This document shows, piece by piece, positions 27,114 through 36,214 of a DNA stretch of 64,000 nt; position 1 is the first letter of the stretch, and each line of letters begins with the position of its first letter. This stretch comes from Candidatus Dadabacteria bacterium UBA1144 (GTDB lineage: Bacteria > Desulfobacterota_D > UBA1144). Under the pieces are notes generated by a model. That model made no database searches. It saw only the letters and a program-made list of their open reading frames with translations, and was not told the origin of the DNA. The stretch is taken from the NCBI GenBank assembly GCA_002311855.1, contig DCAB01000019.1:48157-112156 (forward strand), in the 5' to 3' direction. The translations under genes were made by a program, and so were the position numbers.

Positions 27114-27845
27114 ATGGTTAAGAATTCAGAAGCAAAAAAAGATAAAAAAGAATTAGGTAATAACAAAGAATCAAAATCTATTGACACTAAAGAGAAACTA
27201 TTAGATTTACTTAAAGAAATAAACACACAAAATGAGATATCTTATGATGATATAGAAGCCTTTTCGTTTGATTTATCCAAAGATAAAATTTTGAAAAAAG
27301 GTTTAATATTGTTTCTGAGTGACCAAGATTCACTAAACGAATACCTTGCCCTAGCTAGCGATTTGAAACAAGCACAAAAAGAAGTTAATGAGAAACTACT
27401 AAGATTAGCAGCAGAATTTGAAAATTTTAAGAAGAGAACCACTCAAGAAAAAATCCAAGCTTCTAATTATACTAAAGAAATTATACTGAAAGATATCTTG
27501 AATATCCTTGATAGTTTTGAACGAGCAAATCGTTTCTTTGTCCCTACTGTTGTACAATCCTCCAAAAATGAATCTCAAAATCATATTAAATCAAATTTTT
27601 CTAAAGGAATAGAGGCGGTTTTTAAAGAATGTGATACATTCCTATCAAAAAATAATATAAACCAAATTGAAACAAAAGAGGGAGATGATTTTAATCCATC
27701 AATTCATGAAGCGATTCAAGTTAAAGAATCAGATAATATTAAAAAAGACAAGATAATTAATATCATTCAAAATGGCTATAGAATTAACGATAAATTACTT
27801 AGACCAGCATTAGTCACAGTTTCTTCTGGTGGGAGTTCTTCTTAG
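27114..27845 (+). CDS. grpE: Nucleotide exchange factor GrpE
   Basis: GrpE releases ADP from DnaK. The long N-terminal helix contains LRLAAEFENFKKRTTQEK, the family signature, and the C-terminal beta domain has HEAIQ and INDKLLRPALVTVS. At 243 residues it is a little longer than average because of an N-terminal Lys/Glu-rich extension. GGAG sits 7 nt before the ATG. The stop abuts the dnaJ ATG directly. Confidence 0.95.
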   Translation: MVKNSEAKKDKKELGNNKESKSIDTKEKLLDLLKEINTQNEISYDDIEAFSFDLSKDKILKKGLILFLSDQDSLNEYLALASDLKQAQKEVNEKLLRLAAEFENFKKRTTQEKIQASNYTKEIILKDILNILDSFERANRFFVPTVVQSSKNESQNHIKSNFSKGIEAVFKECDTFLSKNNINQIETKEGDDFNPSIHEAIQVKESDNIKKDKIINIIQNGYRINDKLLRPALVTVSSGGSSS

Positions 27846-28904
27846 ATGAGCTCAAAAGATTTTTATTCCGTATTGGGTATCTCAAAAGATGCTTCAGATG
27901 AACAGATAAAAAAAACCTATAAGAAACTAGCTTTTAAATATCATCCTGATAGAAACCAGGGTGATAAAAAATCAGAGGAAAAATTTAAAGAAATCAATGA
28001 AGCATATCAAATCCTCGGAGATTCAGAAAGAAGATCGCAGTATGATACATTTGGCTCTGCAGGCTTTGAAGGAGGAGGATTCCCAGGAGGAGGATTCCCA
28101 GGAGGAAGAGGCTTCCCTGACTTAGAAGACCTAATGGATGGTTTTTTTAATCAAGGCAGAACAAGAAGTTCATCGTCAAGAAGTTCATCGTCAAGAAGCA
28201 CTCGATCAAAAGGAAGAGATATACGAGAAGAATTGGTCCTTGAGTTCCAAGAAGCGGTTAAGGGAACCAAAAAAAATGTATCAATTAGGAGAGCAAAAAG
28301 TTACAAGATGTGCAATGCGTGCGATGGCAATGGACAAGTTAATTATTCTCAGGGTTTTTTTTCGATAAGTAGAAGTTGTGGTTCATGCGGCGGTGTTGGA
28401 GCTTTCCCCGAAAAAACAGAAAATAAAACTGTAGAAATTAAAGTTCCAGCTGGTGTGGACACGGGAACAAGACTAAGAATAAGGAATGAAGGAGACATTG
28501 GTTTTGATTCTGGACCAAATGGAGATTTGTATATAGATATGATTGTTAAGGACCATCCTTTTTTTTCAAGAGAGGAAGAAAATATTGTATGTGAGATTCC
28601 CATAAGTATTCCTCAGGCAATAATTGGTGGTAAAATTGATATTCCTACCCTTGATGGGAAGTCGGAATTAAAGATTCCTTCGGGTATTCAGCCCGGACAG
28701 ATAATGAGATTAAGAGGAAAGGGTATTAAAATTCTTAATTCTTCCGGTTATGGTGATTTGTTTGTTAAATTAAATATAGTAATTCCTTCAAAAATCTCGG
28801 ATAAACAAAGAATGCTTATGGAAGAATTTCAAGAAGAAATAGAAAAAGATTCAAAGAATCCAATTTCGGAATATCTTGCCAAAATAAAGAATTTTTTCAA
28901 CTAG
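27846..28904 (+). CDS. dnaJ: Chaperone DnaJ with a reduced zinc domain
   Basis: DnaJ delivers substrates to DnaK and stimulates its ATPase. The J domain has HPD at 33-35, then a Gly/Phe region and a short Ser/Arg-rich stretch. Typical DnaJ has four CxxCxGxG motifs; here only two remain, Cys156/Cys159 and Cys178/Cys181, joined by a segment with GQVNYSQGFF. That linker matches the one between motifs 2 and 3, so motifs 1 and 4 (zinc site I) are missing and zinc site II is kept. Length is 352 versus about 375. The stop overlaps the convergent sulfur-carrier gene by 4 nt. Confidence 0.93.
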   Translation: MSSKDFYSVLGISKDASDEQIKKTYKKLAFKYHPDRNQGDKKSEEKFKEINEAYQILGDSERRSQYDTFGSAGFEGGGFPGGGFPGGRGFPDLEDLMDGFFNQGRTRSSSSRSSSSRSTRSKGRDIREELVLEFQEAVKGTKKNVSIRRAKSYKMCNACDGNGQVNYSQGFFSISRSCGSCGGVGAFPEKTENKTVEIKVPAGVDTGTRLRIRNEGDIGFDSGPNGDLYIDMIVKDHPFFSREEENIVCEIPISIPQAIIGGKIDIPTLDGKSELKIPSGIQPGQIMRLRGKGIKILNSSGYGDLFVKLNIVIPSKISDKQRMLMEEFQEEIEKDSKNPISEYLAKIKNFFN

Positions 28905-29176
28905 ATACCACCAGCAATAGCTGGAATTATCGATACTGTATCATCGTCTTTTATCTCGGTTGTGATTCCACCCAAAAATCTAATATCTTCTTCGTTAACG
29001 TATACATTGATGAATTTTCTAATAGAGCCATCGCTATCACATAATCTTTCCTTCATACCAGGAAATTGTTTTTCAAGATCAGAAATCATATCAGCTACGT
29101 TTTTAGCAGATGTGGAAATTTCATCTTTTTCTTGAGTTAATCTTCTTAGCGGTGTTGGGATTTTGACTGTCGCCAT
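28901..29176 (-). CDS. CysO/MoaD/ThiS-family sulfur carrier protein
   Basis: The 91-residue ubiquitin-fold protein resembles mycobacterial CysO (MATVKIPTPLRRL, FINVYVNEEDIRFLGG, ending IPAIAGGI). Such carriers hold sulfur as a C-terminal Gly-Gly thiocarboxylate, made by a ThiF-like enzyme, for cysteine, homocysteine or cofactor synthesis. Here one extra Ile follows Gly89-Gly90 and would need removal, as JAMM proteases do for other carriers. AAGGAGG is 6 nt from ATG 29176; a second ATG at 29179 is closer. It lies 11 nt downstream of thrC on the same strand, so the two are probably one operon. Confidence 0.85.
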   Translation of the reverse strand: MATVKIPTPLRRLTQEKDEISTSAKNVADMISDLEKQFPGMKERLCDSDGSIRKFINVYVNEEDIRFLGGITTEIKDDDTVSIIPAIAGGI

Positions 29177-29187
29177 CATGCTCCTCC

Positions 29188-30423
29188 TTAATTAAATATT
29201 TTATTAAAAGACTCCATTCTTGGTTCAATTATAAATGGTTTTGAAATCTTATTTACCAATGGCTCCTGTGTTTTAAGCCCGTTTCCTGTAATGACAAGAA
29301 CGATTGATTCATCATTGGGTATTCTGCCGCTTTCTATTAATTTTTTTGCACCAGCCAAAGTGACTCCGCCTGCTGTTTCTGTAAAGATTCCCTCTGTTTC
29401 TGCCAAAAGAACCATTGCTTCGATAATTTCGTCGTCTGTTGCATCCTCAGCATATGAGTCAATTGAAGTTAATAAATTTATTGCATTTATTCCGTCAGCT
29501 GGATTACCTATAGCAAGTGATTTTACTATGGTATTTGGCTTAACAGGCTTAAAAGTTTCCCAGTTATTTTTAACGGCTGTCGAAATAGGTGAACATCCTT
29601 CTGCTTGTACACCATATATTTTAGTACCATTAGCTTCTACGAATCCCAAATTCTCAAATTCTTTTACAGACTTATAAATCTTAGTTAATAGTGATCCGCT
29701 CGCCATACATACTACTATATGCTTAGGTGCTTTCCAGCCTAATTGTTCTATTATCTCATAGCCTACAGTTTTTGACCCTTCTGAATAATAAGCCCTCAAG
29801 TTGATATTAACAAACCCCCAATTATGATTTCCCAAGATTTCGGTACAGAGCCTATTTACTTCATCGTAATTACCGTTAACTGCAATAACATTTGATCCGT
29901 ATATGCTAGTTCCGATTATCTTGGATTCTTCTAGATTGGAAGGAATAAAAATAAAACTTTCCAACCCTGCTGCGGCTGCTTGTGCAGATACGGAATTTGC
30001 TAAATTTCCTGTTGATGCGCAACCAACTGTTTTAAATCCTAACTCTTTTGCTTTCGAAAGGGCTACGGACACGACTCTATCCTTAAAGGATAAGGAAGGA
30101 TGATTTACCCCGTCATTTTTAATGTATAACTCTTTAACCCCTAGTTCTTTGGCAAGATTTTTAGCCTTAATGAATGGAGTATATCCTACATCGAAACCTA
30201 CAGTTGGTGGACCATCTAGGGGAAGAAGCTCCTTGTATCTCCACATGTTCTTTTCCCTTGATACAATTTTATCGATGGATAAGTCATCCTTAATCTTTTC
30301 ATAATCATATTTAGCCTCTAAGGGACCAAAGCAGTAATCGCAAACGTACAAATCCTTTTTCTCAAATTCACGATTACAATCTTTTGAGGCACAACTTAAA
30401 TTAATAGTATATCTCACCGACAT
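29188..30423 (-). CDS. thrC: Threonine synthase with N-terminal zinc ribbon
   Basis: ThrC converts O-phosphohomoserine to threonine using PLP. Lys114 in NHPSLSFKDR is the Schiff-base residue, and GCASTGNLANSV and SGSLLTKIYK bind the cofactor phosphate. The N-terminus carries a probable zinc ribbon (Cys11, Cys16, Cys28, Cys31). ATG 30423 (MSVRYTIN) is preceded by GGAG at 6 nt spacing; earlier in-frame starts lack this. A TACAAT at 30444-30449 on this strand may be its -10. The pairing with a CysO-like gene links it to sulfur amino-acid metabolism. Confidence 0.93.
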   Translation of the reverse strand: MSVRYTINLSCASKDCNREFEKKDLYVCDYCFGPLEAKYDYEKIKDDLSIDKIVSREKNMWRYKELLPLDGPPTVGFDVGYTPFIKAKNLAKELGVKELYIKNDGVNHPSLSFKDRVVSVALSKAKELGFKTVGCASTGNLANSVSAQAAAAGLESFIFIPSNLEESKIIGTSIYGSNVIAVNGNYDEVNRLCTEILGNHNWGFVNINLRAYYSEGSKTVGYEIIEQLGWKAPKHIVVCMASGSLLTKIYKSVKEFENLGFVEANGTKIYGVQAEGCSPISTAVKNNWETFKPVKPNTIVKSLAIGNPADGINAINLLTSIDSYAEDATDDEIIEAMVLLAETEGIFTETAGGVTLAGAKKLIESGRIPNDESIVLVITGNGLKTQEPLVNKISKPFIIEPRMESFNKIFN

Positions 30424-30592
30424 AACGAACTCCGTACAACAACATTGTAACTCGAAGAGGAAGGGCAAACAGAAAAATTACCCTTTCTCCGTTTAGCAGT
30501 TCTTTATAGTCGTTGCAATTAGAGTTAAATGACGACACTTACATTATAATGTTAAAAACAATAAAAACAATAATTGATGATTTCTAAATGGG

Positions 30593-30598
30593 TATAAT
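30593..30598 (+). promoter_or_regulatory. -10 hexamer TATAAT, 6 nt before an ATG
   Basis: Consensus TATAAT ends exactly 6 nt before ATG 30605 in the 181-nt divergent gap with thrC. No Shine-Dalgarno sequence separates them, so the message is probably leaderless. Confidence 0.5.
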
Positions 30599-30604
30599 TA
30601 AAAA

Positions 30605-31411
30605 ATGTATGAAACAATTAAAGGCGATTCTTGTATTATTTATAGATTTTTAGTCCAAAATAGCGACAGAAATATTAATTACATTTTAGCCCCAATAGAT
30701 TCAAATGAATGTATAGTTATCGATCCGTTAGACAAAGATGGCATAGAAGAAATATTAAAAAATGAGAATTTATTTCCTCAATATATTGTTAATACTCATG
30801 CCCATCCTGATCACATTAAATACAATTCTTATTTTCTTAAAAAATACTCATGCAAACTACTAGCCCATAATTTCTGTAAGGATCTCTTTGAATTCAAATT
30901 TGATAATATTTTCGAGAACGATTTAATCATATTAAATAATCTTAGAATTAAAGTCCTTCATACACCGGGACACTGCCCCGAACATATATCTCTAATAATT
31001 GACAACTGTCTTCTATGTGGAGATACAGTTTTTAATTGTGGAGTCGGTAATACGAAATTTCGTGGAGATGTTGTAATGCTTTATAGGACTATATTTCATA
31101 AAATTAAAAATTTACCCGACGATATTCTTATTCTTCCTGGTCACGACTATCTGTATAATAATATCCTATTTCTAGAATCACTATATGAAGATCAAGGTAA
31201 AATCCATAAAGAGTTAATCGAGTTAAAAATAAATTTCAAGCAAGAAAATTTATCACCAATAAAAGATTTAGCATTTGAGAAAAAACATAACCCCTTTTTC
31301 AGAGTCGACGAGCTTTCTTTTTGGGATTTGGTAAAAAATAAAAATCTTTTTGCAAATGAGGAAATTCAGTATAAATTCAGATTATTAAGGCAGGTTCGTG
31401 ATGAGTGGTAA
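30605..31411 (+). CDS. Metallo-beta-lactamase-fold hydrolase, glyoxalase II-like
   Basis: The 268-residue protein has the dinuclear-metal motif THAHPDH (His65, His67, Asp69, His70), followed by HTPGHCPEH, CGDTVF and PGHDY. This set occurs in hydroxyacylglutathione hydrolases and persulfide dioxygenases; the extra C-terminal part (about 190-268) is helical and may bind substrate. Exact substrate is unknown. It overlaps metH by 11 nt, which suggests a role near methionine or one-carbon metabolism, but that is inference. Confidence 0.85.
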   Translation: MYETIKGDSCIIYRFLVQNSDRNINYILAPIDSNECIVIDPLDKDGIEEILKNENLFPQYIVNTHAHPDHIKYNSYFLKKYSCKLLAHNFCKDLFEFKFDNIFENDLIILNNLRIKVLHTPGHCPEHISLIIDNCLLCGDTVFNCGVGNTKFRGDVVMLYRTIFHKIKNLPDDILILPGHDYLYNNILFLESLYEDQGKIHKELIELKINFKQENLSPIKDLAFEKKHNPFFRVDELSFWDLVKNKNLFANEEIQYKFRLLRQVRDEW

Positions 31412-34400
31412 TCCAATTAAAAATAAAATTTTTAATCTTCTAGACATTGAATGCTCTAAAAGGATTCTACTTATGGATGGTGCTATGGGTACCATGATTC
31501 AAAAATATAAATTTGAAGAGCCAGATTATAGAGGAGATTTTTTCAAACACCATTCTATTGATTTAAAAGGGAACAATGATGTATTAAATATAACAAAAAT
31601 TGATGCTATCAAAGAGATACACAAGCAGTATATTTTATCTGGCGCCGATATAATTGAGACCAATTCCTTTAATGGAACAAAAATCGCACAATCTGACTAC
31701 AACCTTGAAGATTATGTAAGAGATATCAATATTAATGCAGTACAAGCGGTCAAAGAAGCTATATCGGAAACGGTTGACAAAGTAGAAGGAAGAAAGATTT
31801 TTATTGCTGGGGCAATGGGCCCAACGAATAGAACTGCATCAATGTCTCCCGATGTAGAGGATCCTGGTAAGAGAAATGTTACTTTTGATCAACTAGCTCA
31901 AGCCTATTATGAGCAATCAAAATACTTACTTGAAGGTGGTGTGGATTTATTCTTACCCGAAACTACTTTTGATACACTGAATTTAAAAGCCGCGATATTC
32001 GGTTTAAATACCCTATTTAGGGAAATTGGTTTCAGGTTGCCGGTTTTTCTTTCCGTTACTTTTTCAGATAAATCTGGCAGAACTTTATCTGGTCAAACAA
32101 TTAATGCTTTTTGGGAGTCTATAAGACATGCTAATCCGTATGCTGTTGGAATGAACTGTGGACTTGGTGCATCATCGCTAATAAATTATATAGAGACCCT
32201 TTCGGAAATTGCTGATACAAAAATCTTTTGTTACCCGAATGCGGGACTGCCGAATCCTTTATCCGATACCGGTTACGATGAAACTCCCGATATGACTTCA
32301 AAGGAAATAAAAAAATTTGTAGATTCTAGTCTCCTTAATTTTGTTGGTGGTTGTTGTGGAACCACGCCTGATCACATTAATGCAATAAAAAAAGTTATAA
32401 AGGGTGCTACACCAAGAAAAAAACTACAAAAGAGAAATCTGTCATCTTATAGTGGACTCGAGCATTTGACTAAAGATGAAACAAATTCTTTCCTAGTTAT
32501 AGGTGAGAGAACAAATGTCACTGGGTCTCCACAATTTGCCAGATTGATTAAAGAAGGTGCCTACGAAGAGGCCTTAGAGATAGCAAAACAACAAGTTGCA
32601 AATGGTGCACACATTATAGATATAAATTTTGATGAGGGATTACTTGATAGCGAACAATGTATGACGAACTACTTGAATCTAATCGCATCGGATCCTGATA
32701 TTACAAAAGTTCCTATAATGATCGACAGCTCAAAATGGTCTGTATTGGAAGCTGGGCTTAAATGCATTCAAGGAAGAGGAATCGTTAATTCAATTAGTTT
32801 GAAAGAAGGGGAAGATGAGTTTGTAAGCCAAGCACAAAAAGTTTTAGATTTTGGAGCGTCTGTTGTTGTAATGGCGTTTGATGAAAAAGGACAAGCCACT
32901 GGTGTTGAAGATAGGCTAAAAATTTGCAAAAGAGCTTATGATATCTTAGTCGACAAAGTAGGATTTAAAGCGTCAGATATCATTTTTGATACTAATATAT
33001 TAACAATTGCTACCGGAATCGATGAGCATAGGAAGTATGCTATTAATTTCTTGGAATCAATTAAAAAAATTAAAGACCTTTGTCCTGGATCTCTTACTAG
33101 TGGTGGAGTTAGCAACCTGTCTTTTGCTTTTAGAGGAAACAACAAAATTAGAGAAGCCATGCATTCCTCCTTTCTTTACCATGCAATAAATAATGGACTT
33201 GATATGGCTATTATTAATGCTGGAATGTTAGAGATTTACGAAGAAATCAATAAAGATCTACTTGAGAAGGTTGAAGATGTTATTTTCGATAAATCTAATC
33301 ATGCAACAGACAATCTAATTGATTATGCAAATCAAATTGGTTCTAAGAAAACAATCTCAAAAGAGGAAGATGCATGGATGAAGTGGGATTTGGAAAAAAG
33401 AATATCTCATCAAATCGTAAAGGGAATAGCTACCAATATAGAACAGGATGCTGAGCAGGCACGTCAAAAATACTCTTCTCCTTTGGATGTCATAGAAGGA
33501 CCCTTGATGGATGGCATGAAGATAGTAGGGGAACTTTTTGGTGATGGAAAAATGTTTCTTCCACAAGTAGTTAAAAGTGCAAGAGTAATGAAAAAGGCAG
33601 TAAATTACCTAAAGCCTTTTATGGATAAGGAAAAAGTTATTAGTTCATCTACTGGGAAGATTCTCATTGCTACTGTAAAAGGAGATGTTCACGATATTGG
33701 AAAAAATATAGTTTCTGTTGTTGCAGAATGTAACGGATATGAAGTTCTAGACTTAGGAGTTATGGTTTCATGTAAGGAGATTATAGAAAATGCTAGTGAA
33801 TTTAGACCTGACATCATAGGTTTGAGTGGTCTTATAACTCCTTCTTTGGATGAAATGACAAATAATGTTATCGAATTTGGAAAAAATAATTTGAATGTAC
33901 CTGTTTTAATTGGTGGGGCAACTACAAGTAGAGCACATACTGCTATTAAAATAGCACCGAACTACAAGAGAGATGTTGTAGTGTATGTGCCAGATGCCTC
34001 ACTAGTTGTTGGAGTATGTAGAAAATTATTAAACAAAAAAGAAAGTAATAAGTACAAACAATCTATAGTCAAAGAACAAAAAGATTTTGCCAAGAAATAT
34101 AAAAAAGATAAAAACATTAACTTTATCTCACTGGAAGAAGCGAGACAAAAAAGATTCAAACCGGACTTTTCATTAATCAAAAATCAAATAGAAAATTTTA
34201 ATTTACAAATTTGGAATTTTGATATTGAAGAAATTATCAATTACATTGACTGGTCACCCTTTTTCTGGGTCTGGGATTTTAAAGGAGTTTATCCCGGTAT
34301 ATTCAAAAACAAAAAATATGGAGAACAAGCACGAACTTTATTTGAAGATGCCAATGAGGTCCTGATTAAATTAGTTTCTGATAATATTTTAAAACCAAAA

Positions 34401-35078
34401 GGACTATCTCAAATATGGAATGCCGTAAGTTTTAATGAATGCATTGATATATACGATGAGGGTTTTAAGAATAAATTAGAATCATTATATTTTTTCAGAC
34501 AACAAGTAAAACAAGATAAAAAAAATCAAACTTATCTCTCATCGTCTGATTTTATATCTCCTAATAAAGCCGACAAAGACATACTAGGAGGATTTATTGT
34601 TACTTCGGGTCACGAAGTAGATGAATATGCAGCAACATTTAAGGAACAAGGGGACGACTATACCTCGATAATTATTAAGGCCCTAGGTGATAGGATTGTT
34701 GAAGCATCTTCCGAGTATTTGCATAAACAAATAAGAATTGAAAATGGCGAGGATGAAAGCTTTAGTCTGAATGGTTTGATAAAGGAAAAATATAAAGGAA
34801 GTCGTCCAGCACATGGTTATCCATCATGCCCTGATCATTCTGAAAAAAACAAACTATGGAATCTCCTTGAAGTCGAAAAAAATATAGATGTATCGCTGAC
34901 TGAAAACTTTGCGTTAAATCCGGCTTCTTCAATTTGTGGCCTTTATTTCTTCCATCCTCAATCAAAATATTTCAACTTAGGAAAAATCAATAGAGATCAG
35001 TTTGAGGAATATTGCGACAAGAAAGAATATAGTCGAGACAAACTCCGAAGTATCCTGCAGAACAATCTAGTTAATTAG
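31401..35078 (+). CDS. metH: Cobalamin-dependent methionine synthase
   Basis: MetH transfers a methyl group from methyltetrahydrofolate to homocysteine through cobalamin. All four modules are present in 1225 residues: the homocysteine domain with zinc ligands Cys253, Cys318 and Cys319; the pterin domain (about 360-620, VIGERTNVTGS); the cobalamin cap and binding domain with His764 in GDVHDIGKN; and the AdoMet reactivation domain with RPAHGYPSCPDH. ATG 31401 (MSGNPIKNK) is preferred over GTG 31398. The gene implies access to vitamin B12. Confidence 0.97.
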   Translation: MSGNPIKNKIFNLLDIECSKRILLMDGAMGTMIQKYKFEEPDYRGDFFKHHSIDLKGNNDVLNITKIDAIKEIHKQYILSGADIIETNSFNGTKIAQSDYNLEDYVRDININAVQAVKEAISETVDKVEGRKIFIAGAMGPTNRTASMSPDVEDPGKRNVTFDQLAQAYYEQSKYLLEGGVDLFLPETTFDTLNLKAAIFGLNTLFREIGFRLPVFLSVTFSDKSGRTLSGQTINAFWESIRHANPYAVGMNCGLGASSLINYIETLSEIADTKIFCYPNAGLPNPLSDTGYDETPDMTSKEIKKFVDSSLLNFVGGCCGTTPDHINAIKKVIKGATPRKKLQKRNLSSYSGLEHLTKDETNSFLVIGERTNVTGSPQFARLIKEGAYEEALEIAKQQVANGAHIIDINFDEGLLDSEQCMTNYLNLIASDPDITKVPIMIDSSKWSVLEAGLKCIQGRGIVNSISLKEGEDEFVSQAQKVLDFGASVVVMAFDEKGQATGVEDRLKICKRAYDILVDKVGFKASDIIFDTNILTIATGIDEHRKYAINFLESIKKIKDLCPGSLTSGGVSNLSFAFRGNNKIREAMHSSFLYHAINNGLDMAIINAGMLEIYEEINKDLLEKVEDVIFDKSNHATDNLIDYANQIGSKKTISKEEDAWMKWDLEKRISHQIVKGIATNIEQDAEQARQKYSSPLDVIEGPLMDGMKIVGELFGDGKMFLPQVVKSARVMKKAVNYLKPFMDKEKVISSSTGKILIATVKGDVHDIGKNIVSVVAECNGYEVLDLGVMVSCKEIIENASEFRPDIIGLSGLITPSLDEMTNNVIEFGKNNLNVPVLIGGATTSRAHTAIKIAPNYKRDVVVYVPDASLVVGVCRKLLNKKESNKYKQSIVKEQKDFAKKYKKDKNINFISLEEARQKRFKPDFSLIKNQIENFNLQIWNFDIEEIINYIDWSPFFWVWDFKGVYPGIFKNKKYGEQARTLFEDANEVLIKLVSDNILKPKGLSQIWNAVSFNECIDIYDEGFKNKLESLYFFRQQVKQDKKNQTYLSSSDFISPNKADKDILGGFIVTSGHEVDEYAATFKEQGDDYTSIIIKALGDRIVEASSEYLHKQIRIENGEDESFSLNGLIKEKYKGSRPAHGYPSCPDHSEKNKLWNLLEVEKNIDVSLTENFALNPASSICGLYFFHPQSKYFNLGKINRDQFEEYCDKKEYSRDKLRSILQNNLVN

Positions 35079-35112
35079 CAGTCTAGATTTTATAGCTCGA
35101 TATTCCAGATTA

Positions 35113-35484
35113 CTATGGCTCTATAATACTTTCAAAAACTAATTCCTCTATTACTTTTTTAACGTTTTTGACTAATTGATTTTTGGTTAATTGTTTTTTC
35201 GTCCCAATCTTTACAGCTTTTTCTTTTAATGCACTATCTAGGTGGGGATAATATGCAATTGTATCTATAGTGTGGCAGCCCCTGTTTTTAAAAATTTCCT
35301 TAAAATATATTGTATCTACGAGATTGAATGCTATATCCATAATACAAATGGGATAATTGCACTTAATTAATATTGTTTCGATATCATGTTCATTTTTTAC
35401 TTGGACTAAATCATAATTCTGTTTGCACGAAGATTTAAGTTTCGAGAAAAAAATCAAATCTTTAGTAACAACTGGTATAATCAT
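35113..35484 (-). CDS. Small receiver-like protein of unknown function
   Basis: This 123-residue protein has an alternating beta/alpha pattern like a response-regulator receiver: MIIPVVTKDLIFFSKL, then CIMDI with Asp50 at the end of a strand, and KIGTKKQLTKNQL near the C-terminus. The acidic pair and Thr/Lys positions of an active receiver are not convincing, so it may be a pseudo-receiver. ATG 35484 is chosen because upstream in-frame codons overlap the divergent HAD gene. Only 22 nt separate the two starts. Confidence 0.55.
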   Translation of the reverse strand: MIIPVVTKDLIFFSKLKSSCKQNYDLVQVKNEHDIETILIKCNYPICIMDIAFNLVDTIYFKEIFKNRGCHTIDTIAYYPHLDSALKEKAVKIGTKKQLTKNQLVKNVKKVIEELVFESIIEP

Positions 35485-35506
35485 ATAGTTAATTTTCACT
35501 TGTACT

Positions 35507-36214
35507 ATGAGCAAATTCAATACAGTTTCTTTTGATGCGGCAGACACGCTATTCTTTATAAAAGAAGGACTAGGGAATACTTATTGTAATGTCTTGAAGA
35601 AATATTCTTCTAGTTACGATCCAAGTGATATTTCTAGATGTTTTAAAAAACACTTTTCATCCAGAAAGGGTTTACATTTTGATTGCCTTAAAGGGGATGA
35701 GCTTTTTAAAGCAGAAAAACAGTGGTGGCATAGTTTAGTAAGGGATATATTTCTGCAATTAGGTATGTTTAAGGATTTTGACGACTATTTTGATGATCTT
35801 TATGATTATTTCTCTTTAGATGCTTGGCAGATTTATCCTGATACGATACCTACATTAAAGAAATTAAAAGATATGAATTTTAAAATTACGATAACATCAA
35901 ATTTTGATTCTAGGATATATAAGGTATGTGATCATTTTCAAATTAACAAATATATTGATTCTTTTACAATTTCTTCTGAAGCAGGATATTCAAAGCCTGA
36001 TAAAAAATTATTTTTTAAATCATTAGATAAAATAGGGTCCGTACCCCTAGAATCTCTTCATGTCGGTGATGATTATGAACTTGATTATGTTCCCAGCAAT
36101 GAAATCGGAATGAAATCTTTATTAATTAATCGAAATGAAATTAAAAACTATAATCCTGATATTACTACCATATCATCACTTGAATCGATTACGGAGTATC
36201 TCAATGAACGTTAA
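35507..36214 (+). CDS. HAD-superfamily hydrolase, HDHD3-like
   Basis: The 235-residue HAD protein has motif I FDAADTLF near residue 10, an atypical DxxDT form seen in HDHD3-like members instead of DxDxT. Motif II is the Ser of TSNFDSR, the Lys of SKPDKKLF is motif III, and GDDYELD is motif IV. HAD proteins of this group are usually small-molecule phosphatases; the substrate is unknown. It overlaps the next gene by 11 nt. Confidence 0.82.
   Translation: MSKFNTVSFDAADTLFFIKEGLGNTYCNVLKKYSSSYDPSDISRCFKKHFSSRKGLHFDCLKGDELFKAEKQWWHSLVRDIFLQLGMFKDFDDYFDDLYDYFSLDAWQIYPDTIPTLKKLKDMNFKITITSNFDSRIYKVCDHFQINKYIDSFTISSEAGYSKPDKKLFFKSLDKIGSVPLESLHVGDDYELDYVPSNEIGMKSLLINRNEIKNYNPDITTISSLESITEYLNER

Noticed and set aside
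28070..28205. Short DNA repeats inside dnaJ (GGAGGAGGATTCCCA twice; a Ser/Arg-coding 15-mer twice)
   Set aside because: They encode the low-complexity Gly/Phe and Ser/Arg linker and are explained by protein composition.
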